Part shown: positions 11,656-50,691 of the stretch, piece by piece | How positions within the stretch are numbered: position 1 is the stretch's first letter | Layout of the letters: each line of letters begins with the position of its first letter | The notes under the pieces: model-generated | The model's input: the letters and a program-made list of their open reading frames with translations, nothing else | Database searches by the model: none | Told to the model about the DNA's origin: nothing | Translations under genes and position numbers: made by a program | Source of the DNA: Glandiceps talaboti | Taxonomy: Eukaryota; Hemichordata; Enteropneusta; Spengelidae | Length of the DNA stretch: 64,000 bases | Direction of reading: 5' to 3' | Assembly: GCF_964340395.1 (NCBI RefSeq) | Contig: NC_135550.1 | Span: forward strand, 28,368,176 to 28,432,175

Positions 11656-13060
11656 ACAAAGACCAATACTAGATTTGTATAATGTAAACTTTAAGGCAGT
11701 TTGAAATTTCACCCAGCCAACAGACAACAGTCTCTAAGGAAACTAGAAAGGCAACTTATTCGCTATATCAATACAGGGTACAGGTATTTCATAGACTGAG
11801 TTTCTGTACATCAATTCACATAAATATGATGAAGTAACTGTAATGTGGTGTGGATTTGGAGCTCAAATTGTTAGGTCAAAGATAAACTTTAATCATCCTC
11901 TGTGATCACAAAACACATTCCAAGATTCCACTGTAAATTAGATTCAACAATTGTACTATATTAATATGGTAATACACAGCTTTTTGTTTTTTTGGAGAAT
12001 AACAGGAGTAGGTTTGTAAAACACATTTTCAAGAGATATACTGTGCATTTTTCACCAATATATTAGTGACTTGCAAAATGATAGAAGTGTGCCCTCTAAT
12101 GATAGTCAAATTTTGTTGTTGTGAGTCAAAATGAGAAAAACTGGCATTTCTTGTGAGTCACCACATAGTAAGAGATGGGGAACACCAAAGTTTGGTGCAT
12201 CAGATTGGCTTAGAGGGCACACTGATATTAGAAATTCACATTTTCTTTTTATATGTACATAATGAGTTCAGCTTTGATTTTAACTTGCATGTATTTCCAG
12301 ACAGTGAAATACTGGTAAAACACAAAACAGAACTTGTGCATTTCTTTTTAAGTATATTTTACTATTGGCACGATGGAAGCTTGGCCATACCCAGCTTAGT
12401 TAAACATTAGCTCTATATTTGGCAATTGTAGGAGGTTACTACTGTTTTCTTTTATCCAGACAGAGTATAAATACATACATGTGTTACCCTGGTTATGTGT
12501 GTAACACTTTGGGGGTTATACAAAAATGAAAGAAAGTAAGAAACAAGAAAGAAAGTAAAATGTTGTGTAAGAAATTTGTCCTACTTGCCACTGTATCACC
12601 GTTTCAAAAATCAAGTAAAAGGTGTTTTAATACAGAAGTATATATCTTTTCCTAGAGTTTCGTGGTAATGTTTATTTTTATTTTTTAATGGCCCACAGTA
12701 CTCCGAGATGGACAACTCCCACAATTGATCAATCATAGTTTTTATTCAGCATATTGCATACTATTTCTAAATAAAACTTTTATATTTTATATGAATGGTG
12801 TAAGAATTTTAAAAATGATATTGTTATTTCAAAGAATGTATTAAATATCATTTGCTCCAAACTGATTGTGAAGTGTTGTTTTTAGCACAACTATAAGGTT
12901 CAGCAGTGCTATAGGCATGTTACTTTTGGGCTCTAGTTGGTGGATTGTTTATTAATTGTATGACAAGGATATAATGATTGATGTAACAAAATCTGCAGTC
13001 ATTGCATGCTATGATTCCACTCCATATGCTAAGTAAATAAAAATAAAACAATCAAAACCT
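11656..13060 (+). other. 3' UTR of DHRS7 copy B
   Basis: Non-coding sequence after the copy B stop. AATAAA signals occur at about 12769-12774 and, doubled, at 13036-13047. A small inverted-repeat element sits at 12086-12223. The 85-codon frame at 12153-12410 lies inside this UTR and has no recognisable features. The exact mRNA end is inferred. Confidence 0.6.
12086..12223. mobile_element. Short MITE-like element with 14-bp inverted ends
   Basis: A 138-bp segment bounded by perfect inverted repeats AGTGTGCCCTCTAA (12086-12099) and TTAGAGGGCACACT (12210-12223). No clear target-site duplication is visible. Related TAGAGGGC fragments occur near 27622 and 62684, suggesting a dispersed family. It lies in the copy B 3' UTR, so it would be transcribed. 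Confidence 0.6.
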
Positions 13061-13080
13061 TGTTGAAAGTTTATTTTATT
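13036..13080. terminator. Convergent poly(A) signals of DHRS7 copy B and PCNX4
   Basis: Two plus-strand AATAAA hexamers (13036-13041 and 13042-13047) face two minus-strand AATAAA hexamers (13075-13070 and 13080-13075). The cleavage sites of the two genes should therefore fall inside or just past each other, giving abutting or overlapping 3' ends. Confidence 0.7.
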
Positions 13081-14377
13081 CAACTTGAATCTTGGAAAGG
13101 ACGGAAATATTCATGATGAGGTTATACATGTACACATATAATGATTCACCAAAACATTAAGTACTAGAGTGCTGCAGTAATTGTAAATGTGGTACATCTA
13201 TTTCTAATTGGTATTACTACCATCATGTTGTGCACTGGTGGTCTCTGCCCTAATTAAGCACTACTGCATCACGCTGAAACTTCTGAAATTATTTCTTCTT
13301 TTTTCAGAATCTTTAACACTGGTTTCATTTTTGCCAAAAATGTGATTGTTAATTGTGCTGCAAATGTAAAACAATACATTATATCTTCACAGTACTTTGC
13401 TTGAGGTGCCAGCATCATTAGCATTGTGTCATATACTCTAGCCCTAATGACTTTTACATGACATATAGTTATCAGTCATTTCAAGAAAGTAAAGGCTGCT
13501 GACAGAAAAGGACACATAAGCAGATGAGAACCCAGCATTTTTGGTCATAATTAATTCAAGTGTGGACGGGAGTAGATACCTTGGCAGAGTACTCTGAGAA
13601 TTGCTATAAATTAAACCTAAAAATAACATCTTCAAATTTTACACTATGTAAATTTGCCCTACTTCATGTAATAAACTCTAAAAATAGTAAGTACACTTCA
13701 CCATTGTGCTCAAAATTATACATCAATAGAACTCCTTGACAGTTGAACATGACTAAAAACACTTTAGTATTCTGTACAAAATTCTACAAAAAATATGTGA
13801 ACAGTTTATCATGCCAGCAATTTAAATATAGACTTTACAAATACATAATATAAAGGATTCTTAGTTGAAATTGAAATACAAATGTCATATAAGGCACTTC
13901 AGATATCATCCAATTTTTACACAGTGTTCAATATCTTACAAATGTACATAACTATATCATATATATACATCTAAATAACAAAGACATCAAAACTCACTTG
14001 GTATATACATGTAGTTACATTTGATACACACATTTTACACAAAAAGGTTCCACATCTTTTCAAAGTAATGTTAGTTCAAATGTACAAGGTATTTATAAAT
14101 AAATGTAAATAAACTGTAGACAATTATTAACTGGCAAAGAATGCAATGTAGGCTAGTTCTTCAACACATTGCCGAGTGAGACTTGCAACATTCTTGTGAC
14201 TGTCAGGTACAAACTTCTATTGAAATACTTACTAGTTCATATTATTTAACAACTACAAGTTATGCACAAGCTTACAGTTGTCACATATTTACAAATGTAC
14301 AAATCAAAGCAAGCACCATTTCTTTTGATATATGCCTGATGGATGGATCAGGATCAGGATGGAATGTGTGTAGTATC
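13060..14377 (-). other. 3' UTR of PCNX4
   Basis: Non-coding sequence between the PCNX4 stop and its minus-strand AATAAA pair at 13070-13080. It is AT-rich without repeats of note. Earlier minus-strand TTTATT sites could give shorter forms. No other gene is seen here. Confidence 0.6.
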
Positions 14378-21158
<6,781 letters not shown>

Positions 21159-21690
21159 GATGAAAGTCTGTTAGAAATAACACTGCCTGTGCTGTGGACA
21201 AAAACAAAGAATACATGTAGGAGAAAAATTAGTAAAAGCATATCTTATCTATCAAATATTTTGAAGTCTGACAGATGACACTGATATGATATTTGTAGTT
21301 TCTAATGTGAAATCCTTATAATGTTGGTCAACTTGATGTTTTCCTTGTGTTATCATTATAGGAACGTGATAGTATGTTCTGACACTGATTCTCAGTGCAG
21401 TCAATGAACTCTTTCTTTGAAAAATGTCTTGATAAATTTGAAATTAATTGGACAGGTATATGTTAGCAAAAAGATTAAAATTACTATTAGCATTTTCAAA
21501 CATTCTGAAGAAGTGGTTAAAGTAGAATACTGTATAATACTACTGATATCGTGAGTTAAGTATACAACAGAATGCTGAGTAGTCATAACTGTAAAAGGAA
21601 AGACAATTTGTAATATATATTAATGGTCAAGATAATTCATTAAACCATAATGCATTCTACCTCCTAGTTTTGCATGCAGACTGAGTATGC

Positions 21691-21876
21691 GACTCGATTC
21701 TGACAATGTCCCAAGGAAAGGGGCATTGTAACCTCAACTTACCAAGTCTGCAAGCAGGACTATCTAGTACCGTAGATGCTAGTCCTGCTTACATGACGGT
21801 GCACGAGTCTGTATTACTGACTGAGGGACAATTGTCAGAATCGAGTCCCGAATTCCTCCGTATGCAAGCAGGACTA
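21691..21876. repeat. Nested inverted repeats at the PCNX4 5' end
   Basis: The outer arms are at 21691-21712 and 21825-21847, matching over 22 bp with one single-base gap (GACTCGATTCTGACAAT core). An inner perfect 11-bp pair, AAGCAGGACTA at 21752-21762 and TAGTCCTGCTT at 21780-21790, lies within it. AAGCAGGACTA recurs directly at 21866-21876. Part of this lies in the putative PCNX4 first exon and would be transcribed from the minus strand as a stable stem. Confidence 0.75.
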
Positions 21877-22600
21877 CGTAGATGCATGCTAGTAGTACTA
21901 CCCGGATCTAGTAGTGCTAGTGGTATCTACATTTTTGTACATCCATCCTAGAAGGAACATATTGTTGCATACTGTGCATACACGTTACCGTCCCAATTTC
22001 TACGAGGTTCGACGGTACAAATTTCTTAATTTTATAAAATACTGAATAGTTTCTTTATCGACTGAATTAGACACAGAGTCGCTATTGATATATCACAACA
22101 CAGCGGTCTAACATGACAGGCTCGTATCCATGGCGAATGTACACAACTGCGGTCTACTGCACCACAAATAGCAGTGACCAACGATATTTTCGGTTAGTTT
22201 TAACCTAAAGTAACTTTCAAGACAATTCAAACGGGTATGTGAGTATAGACTACGGTGTTCAACGTTCGAGAATATGAGTGAACCTTACCTATGCAAATAG
22301 TATTACGAGAACTAACATCTCTCCTTCGTCTTCTTCATCTTCAAGTATTCAAAATGGCGATGGGACAGGAATATTACATTATATTAGAGGGGTGACGACA
22401 TACAAAGGATGTTTGAAAATATGCCTGTGTATGATCAGAATTTTCAGTGACAAAGTCGGCATATTATCGAAAGAGAGCGCTAACAAGTAGTGTAATAGGC
22501 AAAATCGCTCCAATTTATCTCTGTATGTTTTCCCTCGGATGTTTTGTTGAAGTGACTAGTATAAATACGCCCGTCTGCAATTCCCATCATACATTGTAAA
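21743..22600. promoter_or_regulatory. Divergent PCNX4/ERMARD promoter region
   Basis: A strong minus-strand donor (CTTG|GTAAGTTG) at 21742-21743 probably closes the PCNX4 5' UTR exon. On the plus strand a TATAAATA box at 22560-22567 sits where an ERMARD leader could begin about 25-30 bp later. The interval is richer in CG dinucleotides than the surroundings. The two genes are transcribed apart from it, so shared control is likely. Transcript starts are inferred. Confidence 0.5.
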
Positions 22601-23072
22601 TACAATAGTGAGAAGCGGATGTTTTGATTTCAAGACTGTCTATGAAGGATTCTCTGGAGAAATCTGCACAGTGCAGAAGTTGTGTGAACTCTCTTCTTGT
22701 ATCTCAGCTACAATATCGAATACTATCGCTAAATCAAGGCATAAATGTAGGTACAAGTTTCTATTTGAGGTGATTACAAAATTCAGGACCTGCAAGGCTC
22801 ATGCATTCCAGTAGCTGCAATAATTGTAGCTTCTTGTTGCTAAGGTGAGGTTTAACACTAAAACTTAAAAAGTCACCAAAACAGACGAAAAAACCCTCAA
22901 AACCGCAACAAGACGGCGACGCTACAATTATTGCAGCTAGCATTCCAGTACATTATTTATAATCTGATTCTTTACTGTAATTCACTCAGAATGTGTAAAC
23001 TTTACCCAACTTCATTATGAAGTTTATATACTAGTAGTCATTACACTTTCATTTTATTTTCAGTGTTGCAAT
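22601..23072 (+). other. ERMARD 5' leader and 5' UTR intron
   Basis: A candidate donor ATGTAG|GTACAAG lies at 22750-22751 and a second (GCTAAG|GTGAGG) near 22842, inside the MITE at 22812-22939. The acceptor TTTTATTTTCAG ends 9 bp before the ERMARD start. The choice of donor is unresolved. Confidence 0.4.
22812..22939. mobile_element. Short MITE with 19-bp inverted ends and 9-bp target duplication
   Basis: This 128-bp element has perfect ends: TAGCTGCAATAATTGTAGC at 22812-22830 and its exact reverse complement at 22921-22939. GCATTCCAG is directly repeated on both sides (22803-22811 and 22940-22948). A 9-bp target duplication is typical of Mutator-like elements. No coding capacity. Confidence 0.88.
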
Positions 23073-42192
<19,120 letters not shown>

Positions 42193-44535
42193 AAAAATAA
42201 GAAGACCAATGGTATATTGAAGGTATGAACAATAAAAAAAAAAATTTGTTTAATGAATTTATGACTAACAGTTCAGTAGTAATTGCAACCTAAGGTGAGA
42301 TATGAAAAAAAAAGACAGACTTTGTTTCTTTATTTCAATTGTTGTATATATTCTTTTACGTATCAAATGAAATATATCTGACCATTTATCATGATACAGG
42401 TTGTGAACCTTCTATAAAAAGACTATAATACTCTTTCTATTGGCAATCTTTTACCATATCATCATTAAAGACCTCATGCCATGACCATTTTTCTTTTCCT
42501 TTTTAAATTTCAGTCATAAGTTTTGTTAAAACGTGACTGCATATATATTATAGTAGAATTAACTGTAAACAGCTCACCTCGCTTATACATTTCGTGCAGA
42601 TGTTACATACTGTATAGTTTGGGGATAACAGATCACATCTGACTTTAAAAGTTCCATCTTGTTTTTGGAGTTGTAACTGTATGATTGCTAGTTTATACCA
42701 AGCTTGTAACTATGATAAAATTGAGAATAGTGATTTTTGTCCTGAAAGCAAACACATAAATTATTTATTGACTGGGTGCTAGGGGAAATCTAGCAGTCTG
42801 AAAATCACAAAATGCATTATTGTGATGGTTTTGTTATATCTTTAAAAGATGTGCTGGTTAAAGTGAGAATGGTAACAGTTATCATACATATTCATAGCAT
42901 GCACTGTACATGCCTCACAAATTATAGAGTGACCCCACCCCCACCCCCCACCCACCCCCACCCCCCAATGGCTAGACAGATTCATTCTTGTAACTTTTTT
43001 GTATGTTGGATTTCTAGTGATTTGTTCATGAGAATGTCTGTGTTGATTTACATGTACTTTCTTTCATATTTGTCATTTGTCTATGACAAGATAATACCTT
43101 CACAATTTAATATCTTTAGTGATGAATTATAGAATTCACCGATACATTTATTATGATTTATTCAAATATTAGAAATTAACCTCAAATAAGTCACTAGGCC
43201 AGTTCATTATTCTGTGATATAAGATTCATTGCTTGAATACTACAGATTTTATTAAATTCTGCTATAAAAGTAATCAGAGGCTAACATATGTTGTGAGACG
43301 AGTACAGGAAAATCTAGTGTCAAATAGGGAAGAATTGTATGTTACCTATTGCATTATATCTCTCATTTTGACTTTCAAATTCTGAGTGTCTATGATTGTT
43401 TGGGAAAAGAATAAGGTCAGTATTTCAGGCATACTCTCGACACTTTCTTGTAATTGCAACAAGAAGAGATTTTAAGTCAACAAAGTAGAAGTGTGTTGTA
43501 ATAATTGCAGTGTTAAAATGATGTCTTACAGTCTGGAATACTGTACTGTAATTGCAAAGAAATTGGCAGTGATATTAGAATCACTATAGACTCAACTAAG
43601 CAAACTTCCTTCAGCACTTAGTTGTACTCACACCCACAATATAGGATTTCTCCCCATGGGTAGAAGATAATGAGACATGAATGCAAACACTGTAGTTTAT
43701 TGTTATTTGAATATATTAACATTTGTATAATGCTACATCCATCTTGGGAATAGATATGATGTGTTACACATATGGAATGGAATTAATGAGCAATTTCATC
43801 ACACAAGCCTGAAAGAGAAAGAAGCGTATAAATCATAATTTGCAGATTTATCAAGGCAATCCTAATGAATATTGTACATTATTAAATAGTGAATCCCTAC
43901 AAACATAATAAGATGTAATTTTTATGATGAATTTCTACTCAGAGTCAAAACAATTCTTGGAAGCAAATCCCAAATTTTTGCCAAGGTCTCATTAGCATCA
44001 TCAGCGGTATAATACAGTGAGTGGGCTATTGTAATAAATGTTGTTCACTAATAATGAGTGCCTACATACATATAATGACTAGCCATCATGTAAATGTCAT
44101 ACAAGGCAAAAATTGGAACAAACCATGACAGTGATATAGATATATATATGTGTGTTGATTGTCATAGAACATGTACTACTAAAGTGGATTGTGGTAAACC
44201 AATCAAACTGTGTATTTAATGGTCAGTGGAGACAGAAAAGTAAACAATTGTAGTGTGAAACTTGTCAGATACTGACATTTATAACATCCGTATATTGCAC
44301 ATTCAAGCATTTTGACATCATCCTTCATTTCAATGAACATCTATATCAGGAATGGCATCACATTACATATTATCCCATACCATGGACAGAAAAGAAATTT
44401 CCTGGGATGTATGGGCTCTTGGTTGGCAGGGAATGAAATGATTTATGGTGTATGTAGTCATATAGGCACAGACAATTGAATCAATCTGTATATTAAAAAA
44501 AATACTCATACTTCAGCAATAAATACTATTCTTTT

Positions 44536-44900
44536 ATTCCCCCAAAGGGAGGACTTACAATGGGCTATGAGTCTGCATCTGTCTGTCCATCCATAAAACA
44601 TAATTTCTCAGCTATGCAATATCCCATTTCTTTCAAACCTGGCACAAAGGTGATATGTCATATGGGACATATGCACGTCCCTTTGCTACACGACATTAGA
44701 AATTATAACCAAATGGTGGCCATATTTGTAGTGAACAATAATGATTTACTGCGTATCTCAACTTTGATACATGGAGACTCCATTCAAGTGTCTATCCATG
44801 TTATTAAATGTACAATATCTTTTGAGACCTTGACCTTTGTCCTGACTTTGACCTTCAGGGTCAATTATGAAAATTCAGTCATTTCCTGCATATCAGAGAC
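44536..44900. repeat. Diverged relative of the TAGTCCCCGC-type repeat
   Basis: It contains AGGGAGGACTTACAATGGG, then GTCTGTCCATCCAT, then TTTCAAACCTGGCACAAAGG and ATATGCACGTC. These follow the same order as GGGGACTTATGGATTGGG, GTCTGTCCGTCC, TTCAAACTTGGTACAGGGGC and ATATGCACGTC at 31014-31190. No inverted ends are evident. Confidence 0.55.
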
Positions 44901-46283
44901 TTTTTTGTATTTATTTGTTACCATGAATTTGTTTTAAAATCATGTCACCATTTACTCACATAGAAGTAACGTATTCGAGGGAAGTGTGTCTTGTACGAAG
45001 ACTTCTCAGTAGACAGATTGATTCAAGTGCTTGTGGTCTTAAGAGCTTAAGTTAAGTCTAGATGGTTTCTAAAACAGTTTTAAATTTAGATCATTCAAAG
45101 GTTAGATTCTGTGATACATTAGCGTTTTTTTAAAAACTTTGCTAATCGGTTAATATATGTTGTAGTACATTTGACAAACTTAACAAGTATTTCCAATCTG
45201 AAATTACATTTCAAGAAACACTGTGTAGCAAATATCAACATACAATGTGTGATTATGTTCACATAATCAGAAAAACACTACAGTATCAAAAACATCGACT
45301 GTAATGAGAGAGCATGCTACCTACGGTATGTGGCAACAACACTTTTTGAGTGATTTTCAGAGAGTGCATCCTCTCATTTCTTTGGAAAATACAGTCTTTC
45401 TACGTACCTCCAAGCAGTCAAAAGTTACTGTTGCATACAATTCCATGTCATGGTAGATGATTTTTTTCAAATTTCGCTTTAGGCATGTCAGTATAAAGCA
45501 TAAATAGTGAAAGACAAAATGGAGTACCGGTATATAGGCATTCTTCTCGATGACTCAGGATCATGATAGGTAAAAGCAAAATTACAAAATTTGACAGACT
45601 GGGTGTAATATTTAATACCTTGATTATTGCAACTTTTATATGAACAGGATGATAATATTTTACAGTTATTGACATTACACTAGGTATTAAATCCTAATAA
45701 TAATAAGTTTTCAAAGTGGTTAACATGTATAGCATTACTTCAAAGAACTGTAACAGATACCCATAACAGAAACATACTTTTCTTCTGCATATCTAATGTT
45801 ATATATTTTGAAGTTGAAAATTGAATATTTTCATTTAATATTTTTGTGTGGTTTATTGCTGCTAGACATTTTATAGAGTAAACTGAGTATTACAAGATCA
45901 TAGGAAAGTTTTGAGTAGTTTTTGTAGAGGAAGTATGTAGTAGCATGATAGTATCTGAGTGGCTGACTTATCTGTCATCTCACAAGCTTTGCCTTACATG
46001 TATTGTTACTTAGTAGTTGACAAATCCCTGACGGCTAGAGATATCAGTGTTGCCATCTCACTGTAAAACATCACAATGGCATCTTGGTGGCTCAAACTTC
46101 AATTTATTGCCATGCCAGTCTTTGAAAAGTTATATGATGCCGATGATAATTCACACCCTACGGACCTGACATTTTCCATCGTCACTTTGTTTCGTATGCT
46201 ACAACTCAGTGTGTTTTGAATCACAATTTGTTGTATGTGCCATGGATCTACTACTATATACAGAGGTTTACACAGGCAAATAG

Positions 46284-46380
46284 TCTCTATGCAATGGGTA
46301 ATAGTCACTGTGCATGCAATGGGCAATAATTACTGTATGCAATGGGCAATAGTCAGTCTATGTGATGGAGCTATTGTCAC
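46284..46380. repeat. About 30-bp imperfect tandem repeat
   Basis: Three to four copies of TATGCAATGGGYAATAGTCA followed by CTGT. Non-coding. Confidence 0.7.
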
Positions 46381-49300
46381 TGTAGATCAAATGAAGTGAC
46401 AAGTTTTGGAACCTTAAGTGAATAATCCTGTGAAATGAATAACCCATGGTGACAATTTTATGAAGGTTGAACACTTGGAATAGATTGGATGTTTGTAACA
46501 TGGGAGGATTGACTGAAGGACTTCAAGGAATATTTGAATGTATGAATTCTTATTAGGAATTAATCATTTTATCCTTGCTTTCACAAGTAATTTATATTGC
46601 ACTTGTGTCAATTTCTTGCATCTTGTTATGAAAGCTCCTGTTTAGGTTGAGAGTATGACAGAACCCCATGACACATGAGTGCAAGTGTGGCATATTCTGG
46701 GTATTTTCAGGAGTGTTTGTGGTGTTCCCAGCATCTGCACTTTCAAGATCAAAGCAATAAGTGAAGTGCAACAGAAAACATCACAAGCACAATAATTATT
46801 CCCAACTCTGCCCCCATACCCACACAGGCACTTGCTCTTACATATCATGGGGTTATGTTATTTATAGATGTTCAATAATATCTAATAACATCAAATTTCC
46901 CCCAAAATACTACAGTAACCATGTATTCATGTGATTCAGTGTACATGGAAGAGTGTGTGCTCATTCACATACAGGTATGTGGTAGGTAATGTTTTTCTAG
47001 CATTGCTCTATATGCACAAATATTACTTGTATATGTGTACACTGGTGCAAGTAATAACTGGTAAATATGTAACAATAACAATATCTACTAAAAGATGTCC
47101 ACGAGGTTTAAGTTTCAGATTTATTATTGAAAGATGAAACATGATGATATTAACTGTAAATGGTTATGAAATATTTCTATTTATGAAATGTTTCTATTCA
47201 TTGACCTTTTTGACCTCTTCAAAGGCCCTGAAGTTCACAACAAATACCTAATAAGACCATTTGATGCTGATATTAGAGTCTGAGTTCCTGGTGAATCATA
47301 ATTCATAGAAAAGATCAGCTGATTAGTTGTGATATTCAAATTACTGGTCAACAATTGATGTCTTTTCATCAAGCTATTTCAATTTGTTGCTAGGATGGCA
47401 TGTTTATTTATAGTCTACTAATAGAAGCAGAAATAGATACATCTGAGATCAGACATCAGAACTAGGTACACCTGACATCAAATATCAATTGACGATACTT
47501 AACAATATACAATGCCATATCCTGAAAATAGACATGTATGACATAACCATTGAAATACATAGAACAAACTCCTACGCATCTGAGTGACACCACTGCCTTC
47601 AATGGCAGCCACTTTCGTGCTTTTGCCATACCTCAGAGTTTACATCACACATTTGCTACTTTTTTAAAATGCATATTTAAAGTGGAGATGGACAAAAAAT
47701 CATTATTTTGACCATTTTTGAGAGTATGTGCTCTTTTGCCATAATAAATATTCTTCTTTCAAACAGAGAAAATTGAAGTGGGTTTGAGTTTTGCAAATCC
47801 CGAAAAATCATGAAAAAAAAAGAAGTAAACAAATGTACAGGTACCGAAACGCCTAAAGAAGGCCTATTTTATCACTATAAACTCACGATATTTGCATACA
47901 ACTAAAGACGATTGACAGAGGATTTAAAACATCCATGGTGGTAATACTAATTAGTTTATTGATAAAATAAACCGACTCAATTCTGAAATATATGTCATTA
48001 AATTACGATTATTAACAATTCCACCAAATAAAGCTAGTACAGCATATACACACAAAATTAGTAGTCTGCATGTCAACCAGCAACCACTGTTCCTTTACTT
48101 ATCTTCCAAAAATTGTTCTAGTGATAGAGAAATTTCACTGAACAGAAAAGGTAATTCATATTTGTATTATTTAAGAACTAATCTGCCCTTATATATGATG
48201 TTTATAATTAGTATTTGAATGCTATGGTTTTACGACAAAATCCAATATGGCCCCTACTGGAAAGTTGGACTGGAAGTTGTGGAAATCGACTTTTTGCGGT
48301 AGCGCTGTGTAGGAGCTTGGGTTGAATAGTACATCAAAACTTAAAATTAACTGTGAGTATATATACATATGAGTTAATATTGTACTATCAAAATAGAACT
48401 TTTTATGTAAGGCAAATTTTTCACCACTCCTGTAAAACTGTCGTACAAAGCAAAGGATATATATGGGACTTGATGATTGCTTGAATTCTGTTATTCACTA
48501 GAATGATTTCACCAGAAATTCAAGATTTTATGTTTTAAGTATTTTACACAAATTATTTCTTAAGAATGCAAACAATAAAGATTGTCTCAATCAAATTAAA
48601 AAAAATGTTGAATTTAACTGAGATTCCTAGAATATGACAATAAACAGTCCAGTCGCATGGTATTAAAAGTGTTCTATATAAACAAAGTGTAAATTACAAT
48701 ATCATGCTTCTAAACAGTCATGATCTTGTAGAGACTGAATCGATATAATACATAATACCGGTATGTCTTAGAGATCACAATACAAAACAAACAATATCAT
48801 GTTTATAATGCAACATCCAATTCAAAAACATATATATATTATTGGATTTTTCATTACTTTGTACATTGCCCTAAGCTGAAATAACAGTTGAAAAAAAACA
48901 GAAAAGTAGCAGACAAATGTGTCATTGATTTTACTATAAAAGTAGATATTACATGGCAACAGTATTGAAAGTGTTATTCTTTGAACAAGCATTTAATAAG
49001 TGAGAGTATATAAGCTCATAAAAATCAATATGTAATTGCAGACTTGTTTGAAATTAGTTTGTAGTAATGAAACTCTAAAAACAGATGACATAGATAAAGT
49101 TGTCATCTTGCATGTGTTGTGATAGAAATGATGGACAAGGTTTTTTTACAGACTATAAATGTCAGAAGAGGATAAAAGAAGAAATCAAATTAAAGATTTA
49201 ACTTTTAAAGAAATCAAATAAGGTTAAATTCTGTAACTTGCTGTTCTGCCAAGAGAGGTATAACGGTTTGTTATCTGGAAAATATTGTTTGAGGCAGAAA

Positions 49301-50670
49301 TTATTGACAAGTTATGAAAAGAACTGCTTCATTAGCAATAACAACTTCAAAGAAAAACTGTTGAATATTGTAAGTTGATATTATGCCAGCAGTAAAGTCA
49401 CCACAAATCATTAGATAATGGGTGTCATATTCATACTCATTGTATGAAATCCTGAGAGTTTTCAGATTCTTCACATTGAATGTCCCTTTGAGTAAAACTA
49501 CAACAAAAAATACATATATTTGATTACCATAAAGCTGTGGGAGGTATTATGAGGCGTCATCGATCATTGTCTGAGTTTAAGAGGCAAAAAGATGAATCTA
49601 GCTGATCGTGGCATATCAGGAGATATCAAATAACAATATTAAATAATGTAGACATACGTACATGAATTGAATGCTGAATCTATTAGCAATATTTTACATG
49701 GACACACACACACACACACACACACAGCTATAAAACAAGCTTGTATTATATTGTCAGAGAATTAGCTTTTCTGTCAACTTTTAATAGTCTAGACAATTTC
49801 TTTATTTTAGAGACATACTCATTATAAGATAGACATCAGTGATGTTTGCATTGCTTTTGGCTCTTTTAGCATTACTTATAGGATGGTAACTCAGCTTAAT
49901 AGTTGTTCGGCTCATTTCTTGAACTTAAAAGGATTTCTTTTTCCTCTGCAGGGTAAGCAACTAAACACATTTTCCCACTGGGTGATTGCTTCTCTGATTA
50001 TTATTTGTATACCATACATGAAATAGTTGTCCTGAATATTACATGTATCATAGTATTCTAATATTTCCCTTGTTACTGACTGTGGTGTGAGTGAGAACTG
50101 TTCCAATTTTAAACAAGATTTGATTGCATATACTGGTAGAAGTTATGAGAGTCTCTGTGGAGTGATTTCATTTGATCACAGGGTATACTACTGAATCTAT
50201 ATGAACATTTCCTCAATAACGTCAGTTGGCAGGAATATAAAATTGTTATGGTATGTAGACTACTCTTACAATTTCATCAATTCTTTGTAATAAATTGAAT
50301 TTTACACACATCTTAAGTTTTAGTTAGTCCAAGTAGAGTTTAATATATCAAAATATTCAAATAAGGTGGAAAATGTCAATTGACAGTGTCGTGAGGAAGA
50401 CATTTTGTCATGATGGTATTATCATAGAAGAACAATTCAGTTATTGAACTTTGTAAGGTTATCATCAGAACCAATCTGATTAAATCTCTCTTTTTGTGTT
50501 TCCTATTGCAAAACATAACTTACATACAAAAGATTCTGAGCGCACAAGAATACTGCAGCAGACGTGAAATATGATTAAGCAGTAACCGTTACAGCACATG
50601 CCTACTTGACATTCAGTACAAAATAACATGTCCATTTAAATTAGTAAAGAAACTATTTCATATAATATCT

Positions 50671-50691
50671 GGGGGGGGGGGGGGGGGGGGG
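50671..50691. repeat. 21-G homopolymer
   Basis: Twenty-one uninterrupted G residues on the plus strand in otherwise AT-rich DNA. Such a run can form quadruplexes and is prone to length error in sequencing. Confidence 0.9.

Noticed and set aside
47568-48318. Possible element with CTCCTAC / GTAGGAG ends
   Set aside because: Only about ten bases of imperfect inverted end and no flanking duplication; too weak to call.
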